The notes below the pieces were generated by a model that was not told where the DNA came from, did not search any database, and saw nothing but the letters and a program-made list of their open reading frames with translations. A stretch of DNA of 29,595 bases from an uncultured Acinetobacter sp. (GTDB lineage Bacteria > Cyanobacteriota > Vampirovibrionia > Gastranaerophilales > Gastranaerophilaceae), in NCBI GenBank assembly GCA_946623365.1, contig CAMORE010000003.1:1-29595 (forward strand), given 5' to 3'. Positions 15,416 through 23,973 of the stretch are shown one piece after another. The translations under genes were made by a program, and so were the position numbers. Each line of letters opens with the position of its first letter. The first letter of the stretch is position 1.

Positions 15416-16309
15416 TTACAATTTTATATCAGTAATATTAAATTCATCGTCCCAGATTAAAGAACCTTTCGGTTTAATACCAAGATAATTATAAGAGTTT
15501 TCTATCATTACAGGATTAAATAATCCTTTTTTCCCGAGAATTTTTATAATTTCAGGTAAAAGCTTAGTGCTGCCAGCCAAAGTTCCTGTTTTTGAAGTTG
15601 CCTTTATACCGTCATAATATATTTTTGAATCGGCAAAAATTGTTTCTTTAACAGAGCTGTATGTAATAGGTAAAGCATCGCTGATTAATAATACTTTGTC
15701 TTGAGGTTTTGTTTTTAACAAAAGTTTTAAAGCATCGTCTATAACGTGTATACCATCTGCTATAACTTCTGTATAAACATCATCATCCAATAAAGCCGAA
15801 TTAGCAGTAGAAGAAAACTTGTGGGAGATTCCCGACATTGCATTAAATGTATGTGTTGCACCATCAGGTTTATATTTTTGATTCCAACCGACACAGTGTC
15901 CTGCTTGAACTTTTACTCCTTTTTCTTTTAAATATTTTATCAAACCTTTATCAAGCTCAGGCGCTAGCGTAACTATTTTAACAAAATCGTCTTCTACCAT
16001 TTTATAATTTTCAACTGTCAATTCTAAAAAATGGTCTGAATTATGAATTCCTTTTTTTTCAGGATTAAGAAATATTCCTTCCAAATGTATTCCAAGTATT
16101 TCAGGACAAGTTTCCGAGGCTTTTTTAATAATGGCAATTTGTTTTTTGGTATTTTCTACGGTATCGGTTACAAGCGTAGGTAAAATATAACCAACTCCTA
16201 TTTGACGCATTTTACCGGCAAGTTCAATAATATCACTTACTCCTGCCTTGTTGAAATCAACCCCAAATGCGCCATGGAAATGCTGTTCTACTATCGGTAA
16301 TGTTTTCAT
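15416..16309 (-). CDS. Short N-acetylglucosamine-6-phosphate deacetylase-like amidohydrolase
   Basis: A 297-aa member of the NagA/amidohydrolase family. It opens directly at the barrel with VEQHFHGAFG (H10, H12), then HLEG (E77), QAGHC (H138), THTFNAM (H153), DGIH and ISDALP (D211), all matching the metal and catalytic positions of NagA. This enzyme class turns GlcNAc-6-P into GlcN-6-P plus acetate in amino-sugar recycling. Typical NagA has about 380 aa; this one lacks the N-terminal strand that completes the small beta domain. In NagA the HLEG stretch is normally HLEGPF; here it is HLEGIF. Its ATG overlaps the murE stop by one base (TAATG), so it is co-translated with cell-wall synthesis genes. 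That suits recycling of peptidoglycan sugars, but another N-acetyl sugar is possible. Confidence 0.78.
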   Translation of the reverse strand: MKTLPIVEQHFHGAFGVDFNKAGVSDIIELAGKMRQIGVGYILPTLVTDTVENTKKQIAIIKKASETCPEILGIHLEGIFLNPEKKGIHNSDHFLELTVENYKMVEDDFVKIVTLAPELDKGLIKYLKEKGVKVQAGHCVGWNQKYKPDGATHTFNAMSGISHKFSSTANSALLDDDVYTEVIADGIHVIDDALKLLLKTKPQDKVLLISDALPITYSSVKETIFADSKIYYDGIKATSKTGTLAGSTKLLPEIIKILGKKGLFNPVMIENSYNYLGIKPKGSLIWDDEFNITDIKL

Positions 16310-17772
16310 TAATCACCTATAAAAATTTCTCTGACTTTTTCTCTATCATCAAAATGTATGGTTTCCGTTGCCAGAATTTGATAATCTTCATGTCCTTTTC
16401 CTGCAACTAAAACAACATCATTTGCATTTGCAAGTTTATAAGATTCTTTAATAGCGAGTTCTCTATCCGGCTCTACAACAATATTGTTAACACTTTTAAA
16501 ACCTGCAAGAATATCCGTTATAATTTGTTGAGGGTCTTCTGAACGCGGATTATCACTAGTAACAATTACTTTATCTGCAAATTCCTCTGCAATAGCTCCC
16601 ATTTTCGGACGCTTAGTTGCATCTCTGTCACCGCCGCATCCAAATACGCATATCAGCTTACCATCTTTTGGCGTAATTTCTCTTGCAGCTTTTAATACAT
16701 TTTCTAATCCGTCAGGAGTATGTGCATAATCAACAATTACTGTAGGCTTGTTTGTTACAATCTCAAATCTTCCTGCAACACCTGTTATACTTTCAAGAGT
16801 CTTTATTGAAAGTTCTATATCAAAATCTAAGGCTACGGCAACTGTGAGCGCCGCTAAAACATTATATACTGAAAACATGCCGTTCATTTTTAAATGAACA
16901 TCATATTTTTTATCTTTGATAATGCAGGTAAAAGACGCACCGTTATTATCAAATTTAACATTTTCAGCTTGTACGTTAGCCTTATTTTTTATACCGTATG
17001 TTAGCAGGTTCGCATCCATTGATATTACTTCCATAAATCTTGCAGCATATTCATCATCCATGTTAATTACGGCAAAATCTCCCGCATATATTTCTTCAAA
17101 TAATTTTGCTTTTGCCTTAAAGTAGTTGTTCATTGTAATATGAAAGTCCAAGTGGTCCTGCGTTAAATTAGTTAAGACAGCTCCGTTAAAAGAACAATAA
17201 TCTACTCTATGCTGTGCAAGTGCATGTGAACTAACTTCCATTACAACATTTGGAATATCTTTATCTAAAATATCATCAAATAATTTTTGTAGTTCGGGTG
17301 CTTGCGGAGTTGTATGCTTAGCATCATGGTAGCTGTCATCTGATGACATTTTATTTCCTAATGTTCCTATGAGAGCACATTTTTGACCGTTTGCTTCATA
17401 AAGCTTTTGTATAAGATGTGTAACGGTAGTTTTGCCATTGGTTCCGGTTACACCGATAAGATTTAATTTTGAAGACGGAGATGAATAAAACAAATCAGAA
17501 ATCTGTGCGATTGCTTCACTCGTATCACTTACTACTATTTGAGGAATATCAAGATTTAAACGTCTTTCTACAATACAGAGACAGGCACCGTTTGCAACAG
17601 CTTCTTCTGCGTATTCATGACCGTCTACGTGTTCACCTGTCATACAGATAAAAACATCGTCTTGCTTTGTTTTCTTTGAATTGTATGAGATACCTTCTAT
17701 TTCACTTGTAAAACCATCGATATTAACAAGTTCGGTGTAGTTCAGATTATCTATCAATGTTCTCAATCTCAT
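16309..17772 (-). CDS. murE: UDP-MurNAc-tripeptide synthetase (meso-DAP-adding)
   Basis: A 487-aa Mur ligase from MRLRTLID. I prefer this ATG to one 15 bp earlier because AAAGGA sits 6 nt before it. ATP-binding GVTGTNGKTT lies at about 107-116, and the central domain has HTTPQAPEL and EVSSHAL. The C-terminal DNPRSEDP (near residue 400) is the signature for meso-diaminopimelate rather than lysine. It adds the third residue of the peptidoglycan stem in the cytoplasm. It lies 33 bp downstream of the FtsI-like gene and overlaps the NagA-like gene by one base, giving a PBP-murE-nagA-like operon reminiscent of the dcw cluster order ftsI-murE. Confidence 0.97.
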   Translation of the reverse strand: MRLRTLIDNLNYTELVNIDGFTSEIEGISYNSKKTKQDDVFICMTGEHVDGHEYAEEAVANGACLCIVERRLNLDIPQIVVSDTSEAIAQISDLFYSSPSSKLNLIGVTGTNGKTTVTHLIQKLYEANGQKCALIGTLGNKMSSDDSYHDAKHTTPQAPELQKLFDDILDKDIPNVVMEVSSHALAQHRVDYCSFNGAVLTNLTQDHLDFHITMNNYFKAKAKLFEEIYAGDFAVINMDDEYAARFMEVISMDANLLTYGIKNKANVQAENVKFDNNGASFTCIIKDKKYDVHLKMNGMFSVYNVLAALTVAVALDFDIELSIKTLESITGVAGRFEIVTNKPTVIVDYAHTPDGLENVLKAAREITPKDGKLICVFGCGGDRDATKRPKMGAIAEEFADKVIVTSDNPRSEDPQQIITDILAGFKSVNNIVVEPDRELAIKESYKLANANDVVLVAGKGHEDYQILATETIHFDDREKVREIFIGD

Positions 17773-17805
17773 AATTATTCCTTTCATTAATGACTGTATA
17801 ATAAA

Positions 17806-19524
17806 TTAAAACTTATCCGGCTGCAAATTCAAAATACGAGCAATTTGGATTGATATATCCTTAAAAATAGGAGCTGCAACTGTGTTCCCCCATATTTCAC
17901 CGCCTTGAGCGGAGTCCACTATAACATATATTAAAACTTGAGGGTCTGTAGACGGCATGTAACCGACAATTGAAGTATAAAGTTTATTTGTATAACCGGC
18001 ACCGTTCTCTTTTGGTTTTATAGAAGTTCCTGTTTTTGCCGCAATATTATAGCTAGGATTTTTAATAGGAGATTTGCCTCTGTTTATACTTTCGGTAAGT
18101 AAATCTGTTACAACTCTGGCGTGTTCAGGTGTCATTACCTGAATTCTTTGTATTTTTTTAGCTTCTTCTTCCGGCGAGTATTTTATTACATGAGGGGTAA
18201 CTCTTACTCCGTCATTTGCTAAAGCTGAAACAGCAGACACCATTTGTATAGCTGTAACAGAAGAACCATAGCCGTATCCCATTGTTGCGTGGTCAGAAGA
18301 ATCCCACTTATTCGGATTTTTTAAAAGTCCTACAGATTCTCCCGGAAGGTCTATTCCGGTTTTATTACCGAATCCGAATTTTTTTAAAATATCGTAGTAT
18401 TCTTGTTTATCCATCATTTGTGCAACTATTACGGAAGCAACGTTGCTTGAGTGCTCAAACAAATATACTAAATCAATCATACCCGGATTAGGATGTCTTG
18501 CATAATCGTAGTTTTTTATTGTCCACCATCCGATTTTTATTTTACCGGTATCGTTAATTTTTGAATATTTGTTAATTTTTCCGAGTTCTATTGCAGAGGC
18601 TACTGTAATCGTTTTAAATGTAGAACCCGGCGGAAATACGTCCGTTAAAGTCCAATTTTTAATTTGAAAACTGGATGCATTTTTAAAGTTATTAGGGTCG
18701 AAATACGGATAAACCGCATAGGCTAAAATCTCACCATTACGAGGATTCATAACAATTACTGCCCCTCTGTGGGCGTGAAACTTGTCTATTGCTTTCATCA
18801 ACTCTTTTTCACAAACATGTTGAACTGCGGCATCTATTGTTAAAGTAACATCTTTCCCTCGTAACGGTTTAGTAACGGCTATCGGATCAGTTGTTATATT
18901 ATAAATAACTTTTCCCTTGGGGGTCATTTCTATACTTGCGGCTTTATCAACACTTTCAAGCTTATCTTGAGCAGTTAGTTCAACTCCTGATGCAACATCT
19001 GCATCAAAATTGTAATATCCGAGAACGTGAGATGCCAAAGTCCCTTGGGGATATGTTCTGATGCTTTTTTTATCCATAGGGATTTCTCTTAAATTTAGTT
19101 TGGCAATTTTGTCTCTGGTGTGTCTGTCAACATTCTTTTTAATAGATACCATTGATGTATTTTGTCTTAATTTTTCTGTCAAATCATATTGAGAAATTTT
19201 TAATATCGGAGCAAGAATCTTTGCTAATTCTTCAGGCTCATGAACATAATCATCTCTTCTTGCAAAAATATCGTAATAAACAGTATCCGTTGCAAGTTTT
19301 ATTCCGTTTCTGTCATATATATCGCCTCTCATGACAAAAGATCTGGCACTATGCTGTTTTTTTGCTTTTACGCGAAAATGTCTTGTATCAAGTATTTGAA
19401 CGCAAAATAAATATACAATAAAAAGTAAAATTGCAGCTAAAAAGGCTGCTTGAATAAAAGTTAATCTGTTCAGAAATAACTTATTTCTTACTGATGTATT
19501 GTTTTCTTTTGACAGTCTCCCCAT
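17806..19524 (-). CDS. ftsI: Class B penicillin-binding protein, FtsI/PBP3 type
   Basis: A 572-aa protein from MGRLSKENN. An N-terminal membrane helix (roughly residues 22-45, FIQAAFLAAILLFIVYLF) is followed by the pedestal domain, with RGDIYDRNG near residue 66-74. The transpeptidase motifs are STFK (301-304), SSN (359-361) and AAKTGTS near 500. It cross-links septal peptidoglycan in the periplasm. Next-door murE supports FtsI rather than the elongation PBP2. A TTG at 19542 could extend it by 6 residues, but ATG at 19524 is exactly 6 nt after an extended -10 (TGGTATGAT) with no ribosome site, suggesting a leaderless message. Confidence 0.92.
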   Translation of the reverse strand: MGRLSKENNTSVRNKLFLNRLTFIQAAFLAAILLFIVYLFCVQILDTRHFRVKAKKQHSARSFVMRGDIYDRNGIKLATDTVYYDIFARRDDYVHEPEELAKILAPILKISQYDLTEKLRQNTSMVSIKKNVDRHTRDKIAKLNLREIPMDKKSIRTYPQGTLASHVLGYYNFDADVASGVELTAQDKLESVDKAASIEMTPKGKVIYNITTDPIAVTKPLRGKDVTLTIDAAVQHVCEKELMKAIDKFHAHRGAVIVMNPRNGEILAYAVYPYFDPNNFKNASSFQIKNWTLTDVFPPGSTFKTITVASAIELGKINKYSKINDTGKIKIGWWTIKNYDYARHPNPGMIDLVYLFEHSSNVASVIVAQMMDKQEYYDILKKFGFGNKTGIDLPGESVGLLKNPNKWDSSDHATMGYGYGSSVTAIQMVSAVSALANDGVRVTPHVIKYSPEEEAKKIQRIQVMTPEHARVVTDLLTESINRGKSPIKNPSYNIAAKTGTSIKPKENGAGYTNKLYTSIVGYMPSTDPQVLIYVIVDSAQGGEIWGNTVAAPIFKDISIQIARILNLQPDKF

Positions 19525-19530
19525 AGTAAT

Positions 19531-19539
19531 ATCATACCA
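19531..19539 (-). promoter_or_regulatory. Extended -10 element TGGTATGAT before the PBP gene
   Basis: TATGAT at 19536-19531 with TG one base further upstream; six bases then ATG at 19524. The same TGNTATGAT-N6-ATG arrangement precedes the epimerase gene at 20868. Confidence 0.5.
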
Positions 19540-19642
19540 CAATTTAAAATAAAGTTTAATATTTTTCAGTCACGTTCCTTTGCAGAAAAATTGAAAAGCT
19601 TTAATAAGAAAAATAAATTTTTCTATTGAATGTTTTATACTT

Positions 19643-20422
19643 TTATTGTACTTCTTTTACTTCTGCCCAAATAGTAGGATTTGAAGAAGTACAGTCAATT
19701 ATATCAATAATTCTGTATGACGGACTCGGGGCTGTTGACATATGTAAAATTCCGTTAACGGTTTCTTCGTTATTAACACCAAAGTGACCGGAGATAACAG
19801 CTTTTACATTATTATGTTTTTCTAGTACCTGTAAATATTTTTCAGGTTTAAATGTCATATAATTTTCATTTTTAGCAGGCGGGATTAACGGAAAGTGCTG
19901 AAAAATAATTACATTCTTTTTCGGATATAAATCAAGATTAGCATCTACCCACTCTACAACGTTCTCTTTAAAATATCCGTTTGTTCCGGGGATAACATCT
20001 TTTGAACCGTCAACAACAAAGAAAACTACACCTTTTTTTTCAAATATATAATTTACGTCCGAATGCCTGTAATTCGGTAATCTTTTTTTTAAAATTTTTG
20101 CAAATTCTTTCTTACTCAAATCTTTATGTTTATTAACATCTTTATCGCCAATAACTACATAAAACGGCATATTTAATTTTTTTGCCTCTTTTATAAAATC
20201 TTCCAGATATTCCGGATTTACTTTTTGTATATTATCACCGGTAAAAATAACAAATTCTATATTTTTCTGTTTATTTATATCAGTAATAACCTTTGATAAA
20301 GCATTATCCTTGTCAAGTTTAGAATATCTTACATCAGTAACTTGCGCAAATCTTAAATCTCCTGCCAAAGCAAAAGAAGCAGTTAACAAAAATATACCCA
20401 GAAAACTTAATAAATTTCTCAT
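19643..20422 (-). CDS. Exported calcineurin-like metallophosphoesterase with degenerate metal site
   Basis: A 259-aa protein starting MRNLLSFLG. The in-frame ATG 6 bp earlier sits too close to the GGGA ribosome site. Residues 1-20 form a Sec signal peptide (IFLLTASFALA). The metallophosphoesterase plan is recognisable: QVTDVRY, FTGDNIQ, VIGDKDV, IIFQHFPL and ISGHFGVNN. Key ligands deviate from DxH / GDxxD / GNHD / GHxH: His of motif 1 is Arg, GNHD reads GDKD, and the last His of GHxH is Gly. Either metal binding is altered or the enzyme is inactive and acts as a binding protein. Location is periplasmic. A monocistronic minus-strand gene diverging from the 84-aa gene at 20532. Confidence 0.75.
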   Translation of the reverse strand: MRNLLSFLGIFLLTASFALAGDLRFAQVTDVRYSKLDKDNALSKVITDINKQKNIEFVIFTGDNIQKVNPEYLEDFIKEAKKLNMPFYVVIGDKDVNKHKDLSKKEFAKILKKRLPNYRHSDVNYIFEKKGVVFFVVDGSKDVIPGTNGYFKENVVEWVDANLDLYPKKNVIIFQHFPLIPPAKNENYMTFKPEKYLQVLEKHNNVKAVISGHFGVNNEETVNGILHMSTAPSPSYRIIDIIDCTSSNPTIWAEVKEVQ

Positions 20423-20493
20423 AAACATTTCCCTTTTCCCACTCTTAAGAGCTATTTTATCACAAAAATAGTGAAAAAATTTCTAAAATAGGT

Positions 20494-20499
20494 TATAAT
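20494..20499 (+). promoter_or_regulatory. -10 box TATAAT of the 84-aa gene
   Basis: A perfect TATAAT 33 bp before the ATG at 20532. A weak -35 (GTGAAA, 20471-20476) stands 17 bp upstream. Confidence 0.55.
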
Positions 20500-20531
20500 A
20501 TACATGCAATGCATAAATCAGAGGCAAAGAA

Positions 20532-20786
20532 ATGTCTTTTGATTTCTCAAATATCAACCCACCAATGAAAGCAGGCGCTGCATACAAAGATGGAAGCGGT
20601 ATGGGCGGCGGGGGAATGTATTTTCAGCAGGAAAGAAAACGCAAAGACCAGCCGGAAGAAGATTTGTTCCAGCGCAAGGAAGACGAAAATGAAACAGAGA
20701 TTAGTTTTTCGGAACCGTTAGACAGTATTCCGCAAGACAACATTGTTAACAAATTCGTTAATTGGTTCAGACTGAAAAAAGCCTGA
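20532..20786 (+). CDS. Small soluble hypothetical protein (84 aa)
   Basis: Unrecognised. It starts MSFDFSNINPPMKAGAAYKD, has a Gly/Met stretch GSGMGGGGMYF, then a highly charged acidic/basic middle, and ends with an amphipathic helix VNKFVNWFRLKKA. No cysteine, signal peptide or membrane span. The ribosome site AGAGG and the upstream TATAAT support translation. The terminal aromatic-basic helix could dock on a membrane or a partner. It is followed by a hairpin at 20810-20830 and then the epimerase gene. Confidence 0.65.
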   Translation: MSFDFSNINPPMKAGAAYKDGSGMGGGGMYFQQERKRKDQPEEDLFQRKEDENETEISFSEPLDSIPQDNIVNKFVNWFRLKKA

Positions 20787-20790
20787 CTAA

Positions 20791-20831
20791 TACTTGCTTT
20801 CTTTTTATAACTTGCTTCTAAAAAGCAAGTA
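20791..20831 (+). terminator. Hairpin with two alternative stems after the 84-aa gene
   Basis: ACTTGCTT (20810-20817) pairs with AAGCAAGT (20823-20830). The upstream TACTTGCTTT (20791-20800) can pair with AAAGCAAGTA (20822-20831) instead. There is no clean T-run after it, so termination is uncertain. Confidence 0.4.
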
Positions 20832-20852
20832 CTTTCTGCTGAATAAAATTTA

Positions 20853-20861
20853 TGTTATGAT
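20853..20861 (+). promoter_or_regulatory. Extended -10 element TGTTATGAT before the epimerase gene
   Basis: TG, one base, TATGAT (20856-20861), then 6 nt and ATG at 20868. No ribosome site is seen, so the transcript may start at or next to the start codon. Confidence 0.5.
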
Positions 20862-20867
20862 TATTTC

Positions 20868-21812
20868 ATGAATATTTTAATAACCGGATGTGCAGGTTTT
20901 ATTGGTTCATCGTTAGCAGAAAAATTAATAAAAATGCACAATATCTGCGGCATTGATAATTTTGATGATTATTATTCGATATCAATTAAAGAAAATAATA
21001 TACGTTCATTAAATGCAAATTCTAATTTTACTTTTTTCCCATATGATATTAGGGATGAAGATAAGATGCAAAGCCTTTTTGGCAGTAATAAATTTGATCT
21101 TGTAATTCATTTGGCTGCAAAGGCTGGCGTAAGAAATTCTTTCTTGCAAGAAAGTGAATATATGTCCGTAAATTATGACGGCACTGTTAAAATACTTGAT
21201 ATGATGAAAAAATATTCTGTCAAACGCATAATATTTGCTTCATCTTCCTCTGTATACGGGAATTTAAAGGAAGAAAAATTTTCGGAAGATAAAGAAAATT
21301 TATCCCAAATTTCTCCATACGCAAAAACAAAGAAAATGTGCGAAGAAATAATTAAACGGTATTCCGATTTGTACGGTATTAATGCCATATGTCTGAGGTT
21401 TTTTACTGTATACGGACCAAAACAGCGGCCGGATTTGGCAATAAGCAAATTTGCAAATGCGATAATTAAAAACGAAGAAATCACAATATATGGGGATGGT
21501 TCATCCTATCGTGATTATACAAATATAGAAGATATTATTAACGGAATTATTCTGGCAATCAACTATACAAGTACACCGTATGAAATCATAAATTTGGGGT
21601 CTTCAAATCCTATAAAATTAAATGAATTAGTCAAAATGCTGGAAAAAGAAATTGGTAAAAAAGCTATTATTAAGCATATGCCGATGCAAAAAGGTGATGT
21701 TGACAAAACATATGCTGATATTACAAAAGCAAAAAAATTGTTGAATTACATACCTAAAGTTAGCTTACAAGACGGTCTGCATATTTTTGCAGAATCTCTT
21801 ATGAGGGAATAA
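20868..21812 (+). CDS. NAD-dependent sugar-nucleotide epimerase (UDP-glucuronate 4-epimerase-like)
   Basis: A 314-aa extended short-chain dehydrogenase. NAD-binding GCAGFIG lies at 7-13, catalytic ASSSSVYG at about 124-131 and YAKTK (Y151, K155). HLAAKAGVRNSF (81-92) is like the AGVR motif of UDP-glucuronate/UDP-hexose 4-epimerases, so this is a GalE-like enzyme making a nucleotide sugar for surface glycans. Exact substrate unclear. No ribosome site; see the extended -10 element before it. Its last 48 bases are overlapped in antisense by the 3' end of the convergent MFS gene. Confidence 0.88.
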   Translation: MNILITGCAGFIGSSLAEKLIKMHNICGIDNFDDYYSISIKENNIRSLNANSNFTFFPYDIRDEDKMQSLFGSNKFDLVIHLAAKAGVRNSFLQESEYMSVNYDGTVKILDMMKKYSVKRIIFASSSSVYGNLKEEKFSEDKENLSQISPYAKTKKMCEEIIKRYSDLYGINAICLRFFTVYGPKQRPDLAISKFANAIIKNEEITIYGDGSSYRDYTNIEDIINGIILAINYTSTPYEIINLGSSNPIKLNELVKMLEKEIGKKAIIKHMPMQKGDVDKTYADITKAKKLLNYIPKVSLQDGLHIFAESLMRE

Positions 21813-22958
21813 AATTATTGCAAATATAGCTGCAAATATTAACAGAGATATGAATATTCCAAAATAATCATATAAGAATTTGAAAACCAACAACAGGATA
21901 AATGCGGAAAAATCACCAAAGAAAGTATTGGTAGAAGATATTGTTGCTCTGTTTGTGTCATCTATATATTCATGAATCTTTGATATTGTTATAACATTGA
22001 ACATTACAAAAAACATTATAGAAAAACAAATCAAGATTATACATACTGAAACAGGTACATATTGCTTAATTCTGTAACTTATAAGTATTGCAATAAAAGA
22101 TAAAATAACTACCGCATATTCCAATTTTAATAATCCGATTGGGGAAATAATATTTGTTACTCTTCTGGCGCATAGGCCGCCCAAACCTCTTAAAGATTGA
22201 TTTATAAAACTTATTACACCAAAAATAATAACCGGTGCTGAAGATATTTTTAACAAAGGTTGAAAATTCCAGACAAAAATTCCTGTTAAACCTGTAAGTA
22301 TTGTAGAATAAAATACGAAATAATTTATTTTTGAATTTGTTATTATTGAATAAATACTGTTTTTTATATTTGTTAAATATTCTTTTTTCTGTTTTTTCTC
22401 AACATTTTCAGGTTTAAGATTAGGTATAAAAAATAATAAAATCACTGCAAATATTTGCATAAAAAGTTCTATACACAAAATCGATTTAAACCCTAAATAT
22501 TTGTACAAGATAACGCCTGCTATACAACTGACGGCTGAACCAAGTGATGTATAAAAAGATAATTTGCCGTACCTTGATACCATATTTTTCTGAGTTTGAT
22601 TTTGTTCTAAATATTCATAAATATAACTGTCAACATTTCCTCTATACAGTGCTTTGAATAAGCCATATAAAACTTCTCCGGCCAGTATAATCCAAAATCC
22701 TTTAAAAAATATCCATAATACAACCCTCAACATAAATAAAAAATAGGAAATAATAAGAATAAATTTTTTAGAAAAAATATCTCCCAAATATCCCATCGGA
22801 ATTTTAGCAATAAGACAAGTTATATTAAAAATACTTTGAAATAGTATAAAGTCAGAAAAATTTAAACCGTTATAAATATAAAACAAAAACGATATCGGCA
22901 TTACAAAACGCTGATATTGTAAAAATGTTGCAAAATTTAAAATTCTTAGTGGCAGCAT
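21765..22958 (-). CDS. Major facilitator superfamily transporter
   Basis: A 397-aa integral membrane protein with about 12 predicted hydrophobic segments. A typical MFS motif A-like loop lies after helix 2: AKIPMGYLGDIFSKKF. The topology has a charged central loop near residue 190 (KPENVEKKQKKEY). It would use an ion gradient to move a small solute, but substrate and direction are not evident. It lacks a close ribosome site (AAGG lies about 13-17 nt upstream). It diverges from the GT8 gene across 56 bp and overlaps the epimerase 3' end by 48 bp. Confidence 0.82.
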   Translation of the reverse strand: MLPLRILNFATFLQYQRFVMPISFLFYIYNGLNFSDFILFQSIFNITCLIAKIPMGYLGDIFSKKFILIISYFLFMLRVVLWIFFKGFWIILAGEVLYGLFKALYRGNVDSYIYEYLEQNQTQKNMVSRYGKLSFYTSLGSAVSCIAGVILYKYLGFKSILCIELFMQIFAVILLFFIPNLKPENVEKKQKKEYLTNIKNSIYSIITNSKINYFVFYSTILTGLTGIFVWNFQPLLKISSAPVIIFGVISFINQSLRGLGGLCARRVTNIISPIGLLKLEYAVVILSFIAILISYRIKQYVPVSVCIILICFSIMFFVMFNVITISKIHEYIDDTNRATISSTNTFFGDFSAFILLLVFKFLYDYFGIFISLLIFAAIFAIILFPHKRFCKNMQTVL

Positions 22959-23014
22959 GAAAAAGTTAATACCTTAGTATATAATACATATTATACCATA
23001 AGGAGTAAAATAGA

Positions 23015-23971
23015 ATGAAAAAGATAGTAATTTGGACTTTTGCAATTTTAATATTATTGTTTTTATTATACTCCAATTTACCGGAACATAATAAAATTGC
23101 ACAAATAGTTTTTACAACAGATTCTAACTATCAAAAATATACGCAAGTTGCATTAAAATCAGTAATTACAAATAAAAATCCCGATTCTATATATAATATA
23201 ACGATTTTATGCGTAGATTTATCCGAACAAGAAATTGCCGAATTAAAACATATGGAAGAAAAAAATGTTAGTATTAATCTGCAAAATGTATCTTTAAACG
23301 ACATTGCGTATTTTGGTAATTACCCCATTGCTGCGCATGTATCCAGAGCTGACTTATTCAAATTTTTGATGCCTAAGCTCTTAAAACAATATAACAAAGT
23401 TTTGTATTTAGACTCTGATATCATAGTTCGCGGAGATTTACTGCCGTTATATAACACAAATATAAAGCTAAACTATCTTGCAGCAGTAAGAAGATACGGA
23501 ATAAAATATATTACATATGACCTTAATTTTTTCGGGCATAATATAACCTATTATCCTCCTTATGTTAAGTATGTTTATAATTGCGGAATAATGCTGTTAA
23601 ATTTAGAAAAAATGCGCAAAAACAATATTCCGCAAAAGTTAATAGCTGCAAAAGAGGCAGATAAAAAACGTTCTTTAATGACGCAAACAGCCTTTAATGA
23701 AGTAATTCCGGATTGGCAGGTAAAAAAATTAAATCCGATATATAATACTGTTTCAAGATGGCAAGACCACGATTTTGAATATGCAGAATTTAAGAAAACA
23801 TATTTCCCGTATTTAATTTTTGTAAATTCAATTCAGGAAATGGGTAATCGAGCTGTTATTGTCCACTTTGCAGGAAGCGTAAAACCTTGGAAAAATGATA
23901 AAATAAGATTTGCCCAAGAATGGTGGAAATACGCACTTTTGGTCGATAAAAACTGGAAGGTTGAACAATAG
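23015..23971 (+). CDS. GT8-family glycosyltransferase, membrane-anchored
   Basis: A 318-aa protein with an N-terminal membrane helix (KIVIWTFAILILLFLLY, residues 3-19). The GT8 catalytic domain follows: VLYLDSDIIVRG with D133-x-D135, YNCGIMLLN near residue 190 and VHFAGSVKPWK near the end (the HFxGxxKPW motif). Relatives transfer galactose or glucose to LPS core. Most bacterial GT8 enzymes lack a membrane helix; here the domain may be held at the inner membrane. AAGGAG precedes the ATG and TATAAT lies at 22980-22985. It ends 2 bp from the convergent PBP1A gene. Confidence 0.88.
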   Translation: MKKIVIWTFAILILLFLLYSNLPEHNKIAQIVFTTDSNYQKYTQVALKSVITNKNPDSIYNITILCVDLSEQEIAELKHMEEKNVSINLQNVSLNDIAYFGNYPIAAHVSRADLFKFLMPKLLKQYNKVLYLDSDIIVRGDLLPLYNTNIKLNYLAAVRRYGIKYITYDLNFFGHNITYYPPYVKYVYNCGIMLLNLEKMRKNNIPQKLIAAKEADKKRSLMTQTAFNEVIPDWQVKKLNPIYNTVSRWQDHDFEYAEFKKTYFPYLIFVNSIQEMGNRAVIVHFAGSVKPWKNDKIRFAQEWWKYALLVDKNWKVEQ

Positions 23972-23973
23972 CC

